From an uncultured Oscillibacter sp. (GTDB lineage Bacteria; Bacillota; Clostridia; Oscillospirales; Oscillospiraceae): a stretch of 35,521 bases of DNA. The first letter of the stretch is position 1; every line of letters begins with the position of its first letter. A program made the translations under genes and the position numbers. Location of the stretch: positions 1 to 35,521 of the forward strand of contig UQMC01000001.1 in the NCBI GenBank assembly GCA_900542115.1, read 5' to 3'. The notes under the pieces were generated by a model that ran no database searches, had not been told where the DNA came from, and saw nothing but the letters and a program-made list of their open reading frames with translations. This document shows positions 1-6,825 of the stretch, piece by piece.

Positions 1-37
1 AGCGTTTGCTCCGCCGCTTCAGCGTGTTGAAAATCCG

Positions 38-1456
38 TCAGGTATTGTCCCGGCTGATAGGCTCCCGCACCAGCAGCCGTCGGAGAGCTTTGCCGTTGAA
101 GGGAATGAGCGGATAGAGGTAGCCCTTCCCCACCAGCGGCTTTGTGGTGCACAGCAGAACGAAAATTCCCACCACGCCCAGCACGAAACCCCAGACGTCA
201 AAGGCCGCCGTGACCAGCAGCAGCGCCACCCGCAGCAGCTTGAAGGCGTAGCCCAGCTCGTAGCTGGGCTGGGCAAAGCCCGCCACGGAGACAAAGGCCA
301 TATACACCAAAACCTCCGGCCCCAGCCATCCGGCCTGTACAGCGAAATCGCCCAGCACCAGCGCGCCCAGCATGGAAAAGGAGTTGGAGAGGCTGTCCGG
401 CGTATTCAAGGACGCCAGCTTCAATACGTCAATCAAAAACTCAACCACTAAAAGCTGGCTCAAAAGGCTCAGGGACACCGGCTCCGGTGAGGACAGGAAA
501 TCCAGCCATCCCGGCAGACGGTCAGGCACGCTGACCATCAAATACCACGCCGGAGTGATGAACAGCGAGAGGAGGAATACCGTCACCCGCAGAATACGGA
601 GATACGTGCCGATGAGGGGCGGGAAGTAAAAATCGTTGGCCTCCTGGGTAAAATCGAAAAACGAGGTGGGCAGAATCATCACGGAGGGTGAATTGTCCAC
701 TATTAAAACGATGCTGCCCTCCATGATGCTGGCCGCCGCCGCGTCAGGCCGTTCCGTGTAGCGGACCTTTGGGAATGGATTGTACCACTGCTTTGGGCGG
801 ATGGCCTCCGCCAGACTTTCCTGCGCCATGGAAAGAGACCGGATGTCCAGCCCCAGCAGCTTGCCCCGGAGCTTGCGGAGCAGCGATTGGTCCACCTTGT
901 CATCCAGATAGCAGAGCACGGCGTCATTGTGGCTCCGGGAGCCGACCTTGTGGCCCTCCATGGTCAGGTGCGGGTCCCGGATGCGTCGGCGCAGCAGCGC
1001 CATATTGGGAACCACCGCCTCCACAAAGCCATCGTGACTGCCCCGGAGCACCTTTCCATCCGGCGGCTCGTCCACGCCCCGGCTGGGATAGCCCTTGGCG
1101 TCCATCAGCGCGGCGCCGGACAGTCCCTCCATGATCAGCAGGGATTTTCCCAGAAATACGGAGGTCACGGCGTCAGATACGTCAAACGTGACGTTGGATT
1201 CGGAAAACGTGATGAACCGGTCCAAAAACTCCTGCATTTGGGTGAGCCCTGCTACGTGCTCCGGCTTCAGGGTTAGCCAGAAGGCGCCCATGCGCTCAAT
1301 GATGCTGTCGCTGCCGAAACCGTCCACCACCCACAGACGCGCCCTTCGCCCGCCGATGACATAATCCCGGCTCACCATATCGCAGCTCCGGCCTACGCCC
1401 AACAGCAAATCCAGCTCCGCGGCGTTTGCCGCGTAATTTGAAGTCAGTTTTTCCAT
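38..1456 (-). CDS. spoVAF: Spore germination protein of the GerA/SpoVAF family
   Basis: About 472 residues. The N-terminal soluble half carries GerA-family signatures: GYPSRGVDEPPDGKVLRGSH near 122-141 and ERPDAAAASIMEGSIVLIVD near 235-254. The C-terminal third (from about 285) has several hydrophobic membrane segments. The opening, with LGVGRSCDMVSRDYVIGGRR near 19-38, looks more like SpoVAF than a nutrient-receptor A subunit. Family knowledge: SpoVAF sits in the inner spore membrane and supports germination and release of spore-core solutes. An in-frame GTG lies 6 bases upstream at 1462; the ATG at 1456 is preferred because a G-rich ribosome-binding stretch lies just before it. A sigma-G-like promoter precedes it. 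No other spoVA gene is visible, since the window ends 37 bases downstream. Confidence 0.88.
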   Translation of the reverse strand: MEKLTSNYAANAAELDLLLGVGRSCDMVSRDYVIGGRRARLWVVDGFGSDSIIERMGAFWLTLKPEHVAGLTQMQEFLDRFITFSESNVTFDVSDAVTSVFLGKSLLIMEGLSGAALMDAKGYPSRGVDEPPDGKVLRGSHDGFVEAVVPNMALLRRRIRDPHLTMEGHKVGSRSHNDAVLCYLDDKVDQSLLRKLRGKLLGLDIRSLSMAQESLAEAIRPKQWYNPFPKVRYTERPDAAAASIMEGSIVLIVDNSPSVMILPTSFFDFTQEANDFYFPPLIGTYLRILRVTVFLLSLFITPAWYLMVSVPDRLPGWLDFLSSPEPVSLSLLSQLLVVEFLIDVLKLASLNTPDSLSNSFSMLGALVLGDFAVQAGWLGPEVLVYMAFVSVAGFAQPSYELGYAFKLLRVALLLVTAAFDVWGFVLGVVGIFVLLCTTKPLVGKGYLYPLIPFNGKALRRLLVREPISRDNT

Positions 1457-1478
1457 AAGCACCCCCGCAATATAGGGG

Positions 1479-1507
1479 TAGTATGCGCCGGAACAGAAAA
1501 TTTATGG
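1479..1507 (-). promoter_or_regulatory. Sigma-G-type forespore promoter for spoVAF
   Basis: Read on the minus strand, a -10 element CATACTA (1479-1485) is preceded by CCATA (1503-1507) with a 17-base spacer. CATACTA matches the classic sigma-F/sigma-G -10, and the -35 fits the loose GHATR pattern at four of five positions. The -10 lies about 22 bases upstream of the start codon. Forespore expression is what a germination protein gene needs. Confidence 0.6.
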
Positions 1508-1516
1508 CAGTGAGCG

Positions 1517-1555
1517 GAAAAAAGCGTGGGAGTGCCGAAGGGCGGTCCCACGCTT
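1517..1555 (-). terminator. Intrinsic terminator after serA
   Basis: On the minus strand the arms AAGCGTGGGA and TCCCACGCTT pair in a 10-bp stem, followed directly by a run of six T. It separates serA from spoVAF, so the two are probably not co-transcribed. Confidence 0.8.
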
Positions 1556-1572
1556 AATTAAAATGAATTCAC

Positions 1573-2742
1573 TTACCACTCCAGAACGCGGACTCTTATC
1601 ACATTTGCCATGTGCTGAACGTCCTCAATGACGCGTTCCGCCACCTTCGTGCCGAGGTCCACCATGGTGTAGGCGTATTCGCCCCGGGACTTGTTGCTCA
1701 GGTTCTCCACGTTGACCCCGTCCCGGCCGAACAGGCTGGTGATGTTCGCCAGCATACCGGGAACATTCTTGTGCAGGATGCACAGCCGCTCCACGCCGCT
1801 GCGGTCCATCACCATATCCGGCAGATTGACGCTGCGGCGGATGTTGCCGTTTTCCAGATAGTCCGTCAGCTCGTCCACCGCCATGGCGGCGCAGTTCTGC
1901 TCGCTCTCCGGTGTGGAGGCGCCCAGATGGGGCATGGCGATGACATGGGGCGCGGTGAGCAGCCGGTTATTGGGGAAGTCCGTGACGTATACCGCCACCT
2001 TGCCGGTATCCAGTGCCGCCAGTATGGCCTCATCATCCACGATCTCGCCCCGGGCCAGATTGATGACCCGTACGCCCCGCTTCATGGCGGCAATGGCATC
2101 GGCGTCGATCATGTGGGCCGTTTTTCCCGTGTAGTGGATGTGCAGAGTAACGTAATCCGCCCGCTTATAAAGGTCATTGATATCCTTGACCACATGAACG
2201 TGGCGGTCCAGCCGCAGGGCGGTGTCCACGGACAGGAAGGGATCGTAGCCGTAAACATCCATGCCGAGGGAAATAGCGGTGTTGGCCACAATGGAGCCGA
2301 TGGCACCGAGGCCAATGATGCCCAGCGTCTTTTTGTAAAGCTCCGGTCCCACAAAGGCGGACTTGCCCTTTTCCACCACAGTAGCCACCTCCACGCCGGA
2401 GGCCGCCTGCTCCCGGACCCAGCGGATAGCGCCGGGAATATCACGAGAGCTCATCAGCATGGCGCAGACCACCAGCTCTTTTACGGCGTTGGCGTTGGCA
2501 CCGGGGGTGGAGAACACAGGGATGCCCGCCGCCGCGCAGCGGTCCAGCGGGATGTTGTTCACGCCCACGCCCGCCCGGGCGATAGCCAGCAGGCTGGGGT
2601 TGAACTCCATGTCCAACAGCTTGGCGGAGCGAACTAAAATCCCCTGAGGGTCCTGTACCTCATCGCCCACCTCATACAGTGCGGCGTCAAAACGGTTCAG
2701 GCCCACAGGGGAAATCTTGTTCATGGTTTGAATGCGATACAT
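1573..2742 (-). CDS. serA: D-3-phosphoglycerate dehydrogenase with C-terminal ACT domain
   Basis: 389 residues. The enzyme oxidises 3-phosphoglycerate to 3-phosphohydroxypyruvate, the first step of serine synthesis. Visible features: NAD-binding GLGAIG at 144-149, catalytic Arg in LARGEIVDDEA (R231), His in MPHLGAST (H272), and an ACT domain from about 318 to the end, which is often a serine sensor. The usual DVFExEP segment carrying the catalytic Glu is replaced by VTDFPNNR. I recall VTDFPN as common in short clostridial SerA proteins. The start was moved from an upstream ATG at 2832 to MYRIQT at 2742, which follows AAGGAG by 9 bases and matches the family N-terminus. The removed 30 residues overlap a hairpin-rich leader. 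Confidence 0.9.
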   Translation of the reverse strand: MYRIQTMNKISPVGLNRFDAALYEVGDEVQDPQGILVRSAKLLDMEFNPSLLAIARAGVGVNNIPLDRCAAAGIPVFSTPGANANAVKELVVCAMLMSSRDIPGAIRWVREQAASGVEVATVVEKGKSAFVGPELYKKTLGIIGLGAIGSIVANTAISLGMDVYGYDPFLSVDTALRLDRHVHVVKDINDLYKRADYVTLHIHYTGKTAHMIDADAIAAMKRGVRVINLARGEIVDDEAILAALDTGKVAVYVTDFPNNRLLTAPHVIAMPHLGASTPESEQNCAAMAVDELTDYLENGNIRRSVNLPDMVMDRSGVERLCILHKNVPGMLANITSLFGRDGVNVENLSNKSRGEYAYTMVDLGTKVAERVIEDVQHMANVIRVRVLEW

Positions 2743-2758
2743 ATTCATGATCTCCTTG

Positions 2759-2811
2759 GCGGCTCCAGTGAGCCGCATTACTCCCGCCGGAACGTGCGGC
2801 GCTTGCGCCGC
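2759..2811 (-). promoter_or_regulatory. Structured serA leader with two hairpins
   Basis: Two stem-loops lie between the serA promoter and start. At 2796-2811, GCGGCGC and GCGCCGC are joined by TT. At 2759-2776, GCGGCTC and GAGCCGC flank a 4-base loop. The second stem directly abuts the ribosome-binding AAGGAG (2752-2757). Control of translation is possible but not shown. I do not recognise a known riboswitch class. Confidence 0.4.
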
Positions 2812-2831
2812 TTCCGCCGAGGCACTTTCCA

Positions 2832-2859
2832 TTATAGCGGAACCGCCGGGGGAATCAAT
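2832..2859 (-). promoter_or_regulatory. Sigma-A promoter of serA
   Basis: Minus strand: TTGATT (2854-2859), 16-base spacer, TATAAT (2832-2837). This gives a leader of about 85 bases. Confidence 0.7.
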
Positions 2860-2983
2860 GTCCGAACAGTCAAAAAACGGCGGGCTTTGCCGATGTTCTT
2901 TGGCGAAAAGGGCGGTTTGACCGCGAACGGGGAAACAAATGGAAAAAAATTCGGAATTTCAGCGGAAAATATGAAATTTCCCA

Positions 2984-3012
2984 TTGAAATTAGAGAAAGC
3001 GTGCATTATAAT
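2984..3012 (+). promoter_or_regulatory. Sigma-A promoter of typA
   Basis: TTGAAA (2984-2989), 17-base spacer, perfect TATAAT (3007-3012), about 46 bases upstream of the typA start. Nothing else is recognisable in the 120 bases between this and the serA promoter. Confidence 0.78.
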
Positions 3013-3058
3013 AATAGGCTGTGCAAAAATCCTTTAGATAGGAAAGGACATTCAGATT

Positions 3059-4882
3059 ATGCAGAACGAACATTTGAGAAACGTAGCTATTATCGCCCAC
3101 GTTGACCATGGCAAGACAACGCTGGTGGACGAGATGCTCAAGCAGGGCGGCGTCTACCGGGAAAATCAGGAGGTTGTGGACCGCGTGATGGACTCCGGCG
3201 ATCTGGAGCGGGAGCGCGGCATTACCATTCTGGCCAAGAACACCGCCGTCCGATATAAGGACGTAAAGATCAACGTGGTGGACACCCCGGGTCACGCCGA
3301 CTTCGGCGGCGAGGTGGAGCGCATTTTGAAGATGGTCAACGGTGTCATCCTGCTGGTGGACGCCGCTGAGGGTCCCATGCCTCAGACCCGCTTCGTCCTC
3401 AGCCGCGCACTGGAGCTGGGTCACCGGGTCATTGTGGTGGTCAACAAGATCGACCGTCCCGACCAGCGCATCCACGAGGTCATCGACGAGGTGCTGGAAC
3501 TGCTGATGGACCTCAACGCCACTCCCGAGCAGCTGGACTCCCCCATGCTGTTCTGCTCCGGCCGGCAGGGCACGGCCTCCTATTCCCCCGATGTGCCGGG
3601 CACGGACCTCAAGCCGTTGTTCGAGACCATTCTGGAGTACATCCCCGCTCCCGAGGCGGATGTGGACCAGCCGTTCCAGATGCTGGTCAGCTCCATCGAC
3701 TATAATGAGTTCGTGGGCCGCATCGCCATCGGCCGCATCGAGCGCGGCACTCTGAAGCAGAATCAGGAGATCGCCGTTTGCAACTACCATGACCCGGACG
3801 CCGCCCCCAAGAAGGCCAAGGCCGTGTCCATTTACGAGTTTGAGGGCCTGGCTCGGAAGCAGGTGACGGAGTCCACCGCCGGCAACATCATCGCCATGAG
3901 CGGCATCCCCGACATTACCATCGGCGATACCATCTGCGCACCCTCCGCCGTGGAGCCGCTGCCCTTTGTGAAGATCAGCGCCCCCACGCTGGAGATGACG
4001 TTCTCCGTCAACGATTCCCCCTATGCCGGCCGGGAGGGTAAGTTTGTCACCTCCCGTCAGATTCGCGAGCGTCTGTACCGCGAAACGCTGAAGGACGTTT
4101 CCCTGAAGGTCACGGATACCGACCGCGATACCGCGTTCAACGTGGCGGGCCGGGGCGAGATGTCTTTGTCTATCCTTATCGAGACCATGCGCCGTGAAGG
4201 CTACGAGTTTCAGGTTTCCCCCCCGCGTGTGCTGTATCAGGAGATCGATGGCAAGAAGTGCGAGCCCATTGAGCGCCTTGTGGTGGACGTGCCCGGCGAC
4301 TGCGTAGGCGCGGTCATTGAAAAGCTGGGCCAGCGCAAGGGCGATCTGGTGGAAATGACCCCTGTGGGCGACCGCATGAAGGTGGAGTTCCTGATTCCCG
4401 CCCGGGGCCTGTTCGGCTACCGCAATGATTTCCTCACCGACACCAAGGGCGAGGGCATCATGGCCTCCGTGTTCGATTCCTACGCCCCCTATAAGGGCGA
4501 CATCCAGCGCCGGGGCATGGGCAGCCTGATCTCCACCGAGACCGGCGAGTCCATTACCTATGGCCTTTATAATGCGCAGGAGCGCGGCACGCTGTTCATC
4601 GGCGCCGGCGTCCCGGTGTACGAGGGCATGATCATCGGCGTTGCCAACCGAGGCGAGGACATTGTGGTGAACGCCTGCCGCAAAAAGCAGCTCACCAACA
4701 CCCGTGCCTCCGGTTCTGATGACGCTCTGCGGCTGGTGCCGCCCCGCCAGATGAGCCTCGAGCAGTGCTTGGAGTTCCTGGCGGACGATGAGCTGCTGGA
4801 GGTCACCCCCAAGAGCCTGCGGATGCGCAAGGCCATTTTGAACCACGAGCAGCGCATGAAGTCCCTGAAGGGCAAAAAGTAA
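3059..4882 (+). CDS. typA: Ribosome-binding translational GTPase TypA/BipA
   Basis: 607 residues, the full length of the family. The GTPase motifs are G1 AHVDHGKT (13-20), the RGITI switch (53-57), G3 DTPGH (75-79) and G4 NKID (129-132), followed by EF-G-like domains II, III and V and the TypA-specific C-terminal domain. The family acts on the 70S ribosome and supports ribosome assembly and growth under stress or cold. A ribosome-binding GGAAAGGA sits about 10 bases upstream of the ATG. It has its own promoter and terminator, so it is probably monocistronic. Confidence 0.96.
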   Translation: MQNEHLRNVAIIAHVDHGKTTLVDEMLKQGGVYRENQEVVDRVMDSGDLERERGITILAKNTAVRYKDVKINVVDTPGHADFGGEVERILKMVNGVILLVDAAEGPMPQTRFVLSRALELGHRVIVVVNKIDRPDQRIHEVIDEVLELLMDLNATPEQLDSPMLFCSGRQGTASYSPDVPGTDLKPLFETILEYIPAPEADVDQPFQMLVSSIDYNEFVGRIAIGRIERGTLKQNQEIAVCNYHDPDAAPKKAKAVSIYEFEGLARKQVTESTAGNIIAMSGIPDITIGDTICAPSAVEPLPFVKISAPTLEMTFSVNDSPYAGREGKFVTSRQIRERLYRETLKDVSLKVTDTDRDTAFNVAGRGEMSLSILIETMRREGYEFQVSPPRVLYQEIDGKKCEPIERLVVDVPGDCVGAVIEKLGQRKGDLVEMTPVGDRMKVEFLIPARGLFGYRNDFLTDTKGEGIMASVFDSYAPYKGDIQRRGMGSLISTETGESITYGLYNAQERGTLFIGAGVPVYEGMIIGVANRGEDIVVNACRKKQLTNTRASGSDDALRLVPPRQMSLEQCLEFLADDELLEVTPKSLRMRKAILNHEQRMKSLKGKK

Positions 4883-4889
4883 AAACCGT

Positions 4890-4925
4890 ACAGCCCGCCG
4901 AGCCATCCCCGGCGGGCTGTGTTTT
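4890..4925 (+). terminator. Intrinsic terminator after typA
   Basis: An 11-bp stem, ACAGCCCGCCG paired with CGGCGGGCTGT, is followed by GTTTT. It starts 7 bases after the typA stop. Confidence 0.82.
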
Positions 4926-4942
4926 AAGCAAAGGAGTATTGT

Positions 4943-5566
4943 ATGAAAAAATTACTGAGCACCTGTCTGGCCGCCCTGCTGCTTTTGAGCATGGCCGGGT
5001 GCGGCAAGACCGACACGGCTGTTGCTGACGCTGCTAAAACCGATACAACTGAGCCTAAGACAGAGGGTATCGGCACCCACCGCGCCGAAATTGAAATTCA
5101 GGACTATGGCACCGTCGCCGTGGAGCTGGACGGAGACGCCGCGCCCATCACCGTGCAGAACTTCATGGACCTTGCCAACGCCGGCTTTTATAACGGCCTG
5201 ACGTTCCACCGCATCATTGCCGGGTTCATGATGCAGGGCGGCGACCCCAACGGCAACGGCACCGGCGGCTCCGAGAATACCATCAAGGGCGAATTTTCCG
5301 CCAACGGTGTGGAAAATCCCCTGTCCCACATCCGGGGCGCCATTTCCATGGCCCGGGCGCAGGACATGGACAGCGCCAGCTCCCAGTTTTTCATCTGCCA
5401 TGCCGACAGCACATTTCTGGACGGTCAGTACGCCTGCTTCGGCTATGTGACGGACGGTATGGACGTGGTGGACGCGGTCTGCGAGGCCGCTCAGCCCACG
5501 GACGATAACGGCACCATCCCGGCGGATCAGCAGCCGGTCATCACCGAGGTTCGCATGATCGACTGA
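4943..5566 (+). CDS. Cyclophilin-type peptidyl-prolyl isomerase, lipoprotein
   Basis: 207 residues. It starts with a lipoprotein signal peptide whose lipobox LSMAGC gives the lipidated Cys20, then a short Thr/Asp/Lys-rich linker, then a cyclophilin domain from about 45 to the end. The domain contains FHRII (catalytic Arg), [14 protein letters not shown] and ASSQFFIC. Cyclophilins catalyse cis-trans isomerisation at proline; anchored outside the membrane, this one probably helps fold secreted proteins. The start ATG follows AAAGGAG. No clear promoter was found between it and the typA terminator, so it may depend on readthrough. Confidence 0.9.
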   Translation: MKKLLSTCLAALLLLSMAGCGKTDTAVADAAKTDTTEPKTEGIGTHRAEIEIQDYGTVAVELDGDAAPITVQNFMDLANAGFYNGLTFHRIIAGFMMQGGDPNGNGTGGSENTIKGEFSANGVENPLSHIRGAISMARAQDMDSASSQFFICHADSTFLDGQYACFGYVTDGMDVVDAVCEAAQPTDDNGTIPADQQPVITEVRMID

Positions 5567-5577
5567 ATTGAAAATGT

Positions 5578-5622
5578 AAATGCCCCGGAGGGAAGTCAGA
5601 GCTTCTCTCCGGGGCATTTTTT
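5578..5622 (+). terminator. Intrinsic terminator after the cyclophilin gene
   Basis: AAATGCCCCGGAG pairs with CTCCGGGGCATTT, and the stem runs into a T tract (CATTTTTTC). It separates the housekeeping genes from the recombinase locus. Confidence 0.85.
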
Positions 5623-5633
5623 CGCCTCCCGGC

Positions 5634-5662
5634 TTTCCAGCGGCGGTGCCCTGTGCGACAAT
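5634..5662 (+). promoter_or_regulatory. Weak candidate promoter of the recombinase gene
   Basis: TTTCCA (5634-5639), 17-base spacer, GACAAT (5657-5662); each box matches consensus at four of six positions. It is the best candidate in the 70-base gap and would fit low recombinase expression. Confidence 0.35.
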
Positions 5663-5690
5663 GCTGTCAAAAGGATTGGGAGGAAACGGT

Positions 5691-6545
5691 ATGAGACAGC
5701 GCAGAGCGCCCGCACCTATTACGGCGCGGCAGATCGATACATTCAGGCGGGAGCTGACACAGCGGGAGTGCAGCCCCGGTACGGTGGAAAATTACGTCCG
5801 CAGCGTTCGAGCCTTCGCCCGCTGGAACCGGGAGGCCCCTGTGACCCGCGGCCGCGCCGCGGAGTGGAGGCGAAGCCTTGCGGAAACATATGCCCCCGCC
5901 ACTGTCAACGCCATGCTGGCTGGGCTGAGTAAATTTTTCACTCTGACGGGCCGGGAGGACTGCCGGGTGCGTCCGCTGCGGCTCCAGCACCGCAGCTTTC
6001 GCTCGGCGGAGCAGGAGCTGAGCCGCGCGGAGTACCGCAGCCTTGTCTGTACCGCCCGCGCAGAGGGCCGGGAACGGTTGGCGCTGCTGATGGAAACGGT
6101 CTGCGCCACCGGGATTCGGGTGGGCGAGGTCCGCTATATCACGGTGGAAGCGGCCCGACGGGGCCGCGCGGACATTGCGCTGAAGGGAAAACTCCGCACG
6201 ATTCTCCTTCCCGCCCGTCTCTGTCGGCGGCTCTTGAAATTCGCCGGGAAAAACAAAATCGCCTTTGGCGCGATCTTCCTCACCAAAAGCGGCCGCCCTT
6301 TGAGCCGCACGCAGATTTGGGCGGAGATGAAGCGCCTGTGCGCCAAGGCGGGCGTGGCGGCGGAGAAGGTGTTTCCCCACAATCTGCGCCACCTCTTTGC
6401 CCGCACGTTTTACGAATCGTGCCGGGATGTTGTAAAGCTGGCGGACATTCTGGGCCACAGCTCCGTGGAGACCACCCGGCTCTACCTCCTGACCACCGGT
6501 GCGGAGCACCTTCGCCAGTTGGAGCGGCTGCGGCTCCTCTGTTAG
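5691..6545 (+). CDS. Tyrosine recombinase (phage-integrase/Xer family), probable DNA invertase
   Basis: 284 residues. An N-terminal SAM-like DNA-binding domain (about 10-90) is followed by a complete catalytic domain: Arg143 in ATGIRVGEV, Lys165/167 in LKGK, H230-x-x-R233 in PHNLRH, His256 in LGHSS and nucleophile Tyr265 in TTRLYLL. It is therefore likely active. The start ATG follows GGGAGG; an upstream in-frame ATG at 5580 lies inside the previous terminator and was rejected. The stop codon (6543-6545) overlaps a 25-bp repeat that recurs inverted 200 bases downstream. This strongly suggests that the repeats are its recombination sites. Other possibilities are a XerC/D paralogue or an element integrase, but no element genes are seen nearby. 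Confidence 0.85.
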   Translation: MRQRRAPAPITARQIDTFRRELTQRECSPGTVENYVRSVRAFARWNREAPVTRGRAAEWRRSLAETYAPATVNAMLAGLSKFFTLTGREDCRVRPLRLQHRSFRSAEQELSRAEYRSLVCTARAEGRERLALLMETVCATGIRVGEVRYITVEAARRGRADIALKGKLRTILLPARLCRRLLKFAGKNKIAFGAIFLTKSGRPLSRTQIWAEMKRLCAKAGVAAEKVFPHNLRHLFARTFYESCRDVVKLADILGHSSVETTRLYLLTTGAEHLRQLERLRLLC

Positions 6546-6568
6546 ACAAAATAACCATTTTGTCAACA
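6544..6568 (+). repeat. Left inverted repeat, candidate recombination site
   Basis: 25 bases, perfectly complementary to 6769-6793. Internally it is a dyad: GACAAAAT (6545-6552), AACC, ATTTTGTC (6557-6564). Paired arms around an asymmetric centre are typical of tyrosine-recombinase sites. The last two bases of the recombinase stop codon lie inside the repeat, so inversion would leave the stop intact. Confidence 0.85.
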
Positions 6569-6768
6569 AATAGCGCTTTGCCTGTCGCCGCAGGAAAAGC
6601 AGGAGGGATTTTTTCCAGAAAAAGCGCACGGAAACAGACCGGCTCTGCGAAAAACAAGGGGCCGGTCCGCTCTCATGCGCTTCTTTTAGGGGAATTGCTT
6701 GCTTTTTTAAAGGCTTTCCGCTATGATTGGGTCAACGAACGGGACAGTGCGTGGGCCTTTGACCGCGC
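6569..6768. other. Putative invertible DNA segment carrying a promoter
   Basis: 200 bases between perfect inverted repeats, with no convincing gene. A + strand promoter candidate (6699-6727) faces the downstream regulator gene. A minus-strand candidate also exists: TTGACC (GGTCAA at 6730-6735), 18 bases, TTTAAA (6706-6711). An imperfect stem pairs GACCGGC near 6636 with GCCGGTC near 6661. In the orientation shown the forward promoter would drive the gene at 6826; after inversion it would point back into the recombinase gene. Confidence 0.65.
6699..6727 (+). promoter_or_regulatory. Promoter candidate inside the invertible segment
   Basis: TTGCTT (6699-6704), 17-base spacer, TATGAT (6722-6727, five of six to consensus). 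It would start transcription near 6734. The RNA would then cross the right inverted repeat, which can form an 8-bp hairpin, before the ribosome-binding AGGGAGG at 6812-6818. Confidence 0.5.
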
Positions 6769-6793
6769 TGTTGACAAAATGGTTATTTTGTCT
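6769..6793 (-). repeat. Right inverted repeat, candidate recombination site
   Basis: Exact reverse complement of 6544-6568 over 25 bases, with the same internal dyad (GACAAAAT, GGTT, ATTTTGTC). The bases flanking both repeats diverge immediately, so the repeat is precisely bounded. Confidence 0.85.
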
Positions 6794-6825
6794 GCCGCTG
6801 TCCCGGAAAGCAGGGAGGACCGGGG

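Noticed and set aside
2990..4906. A 638-codon open frame antisense to typA
   Set aside because: Mirror frame of a biased, highly conserved gene; composition is Gly/His/Leu-rich with no domain, and it spans the typA promoter.
6771..6793. TTGACA at the inner edge of each inverted repeat as a promoter -35 box
   Set aside because: No -10-like hexamer occurs 16-18 bases downstream at either repeat; the sequence is better explained as part of the recombination site arms.
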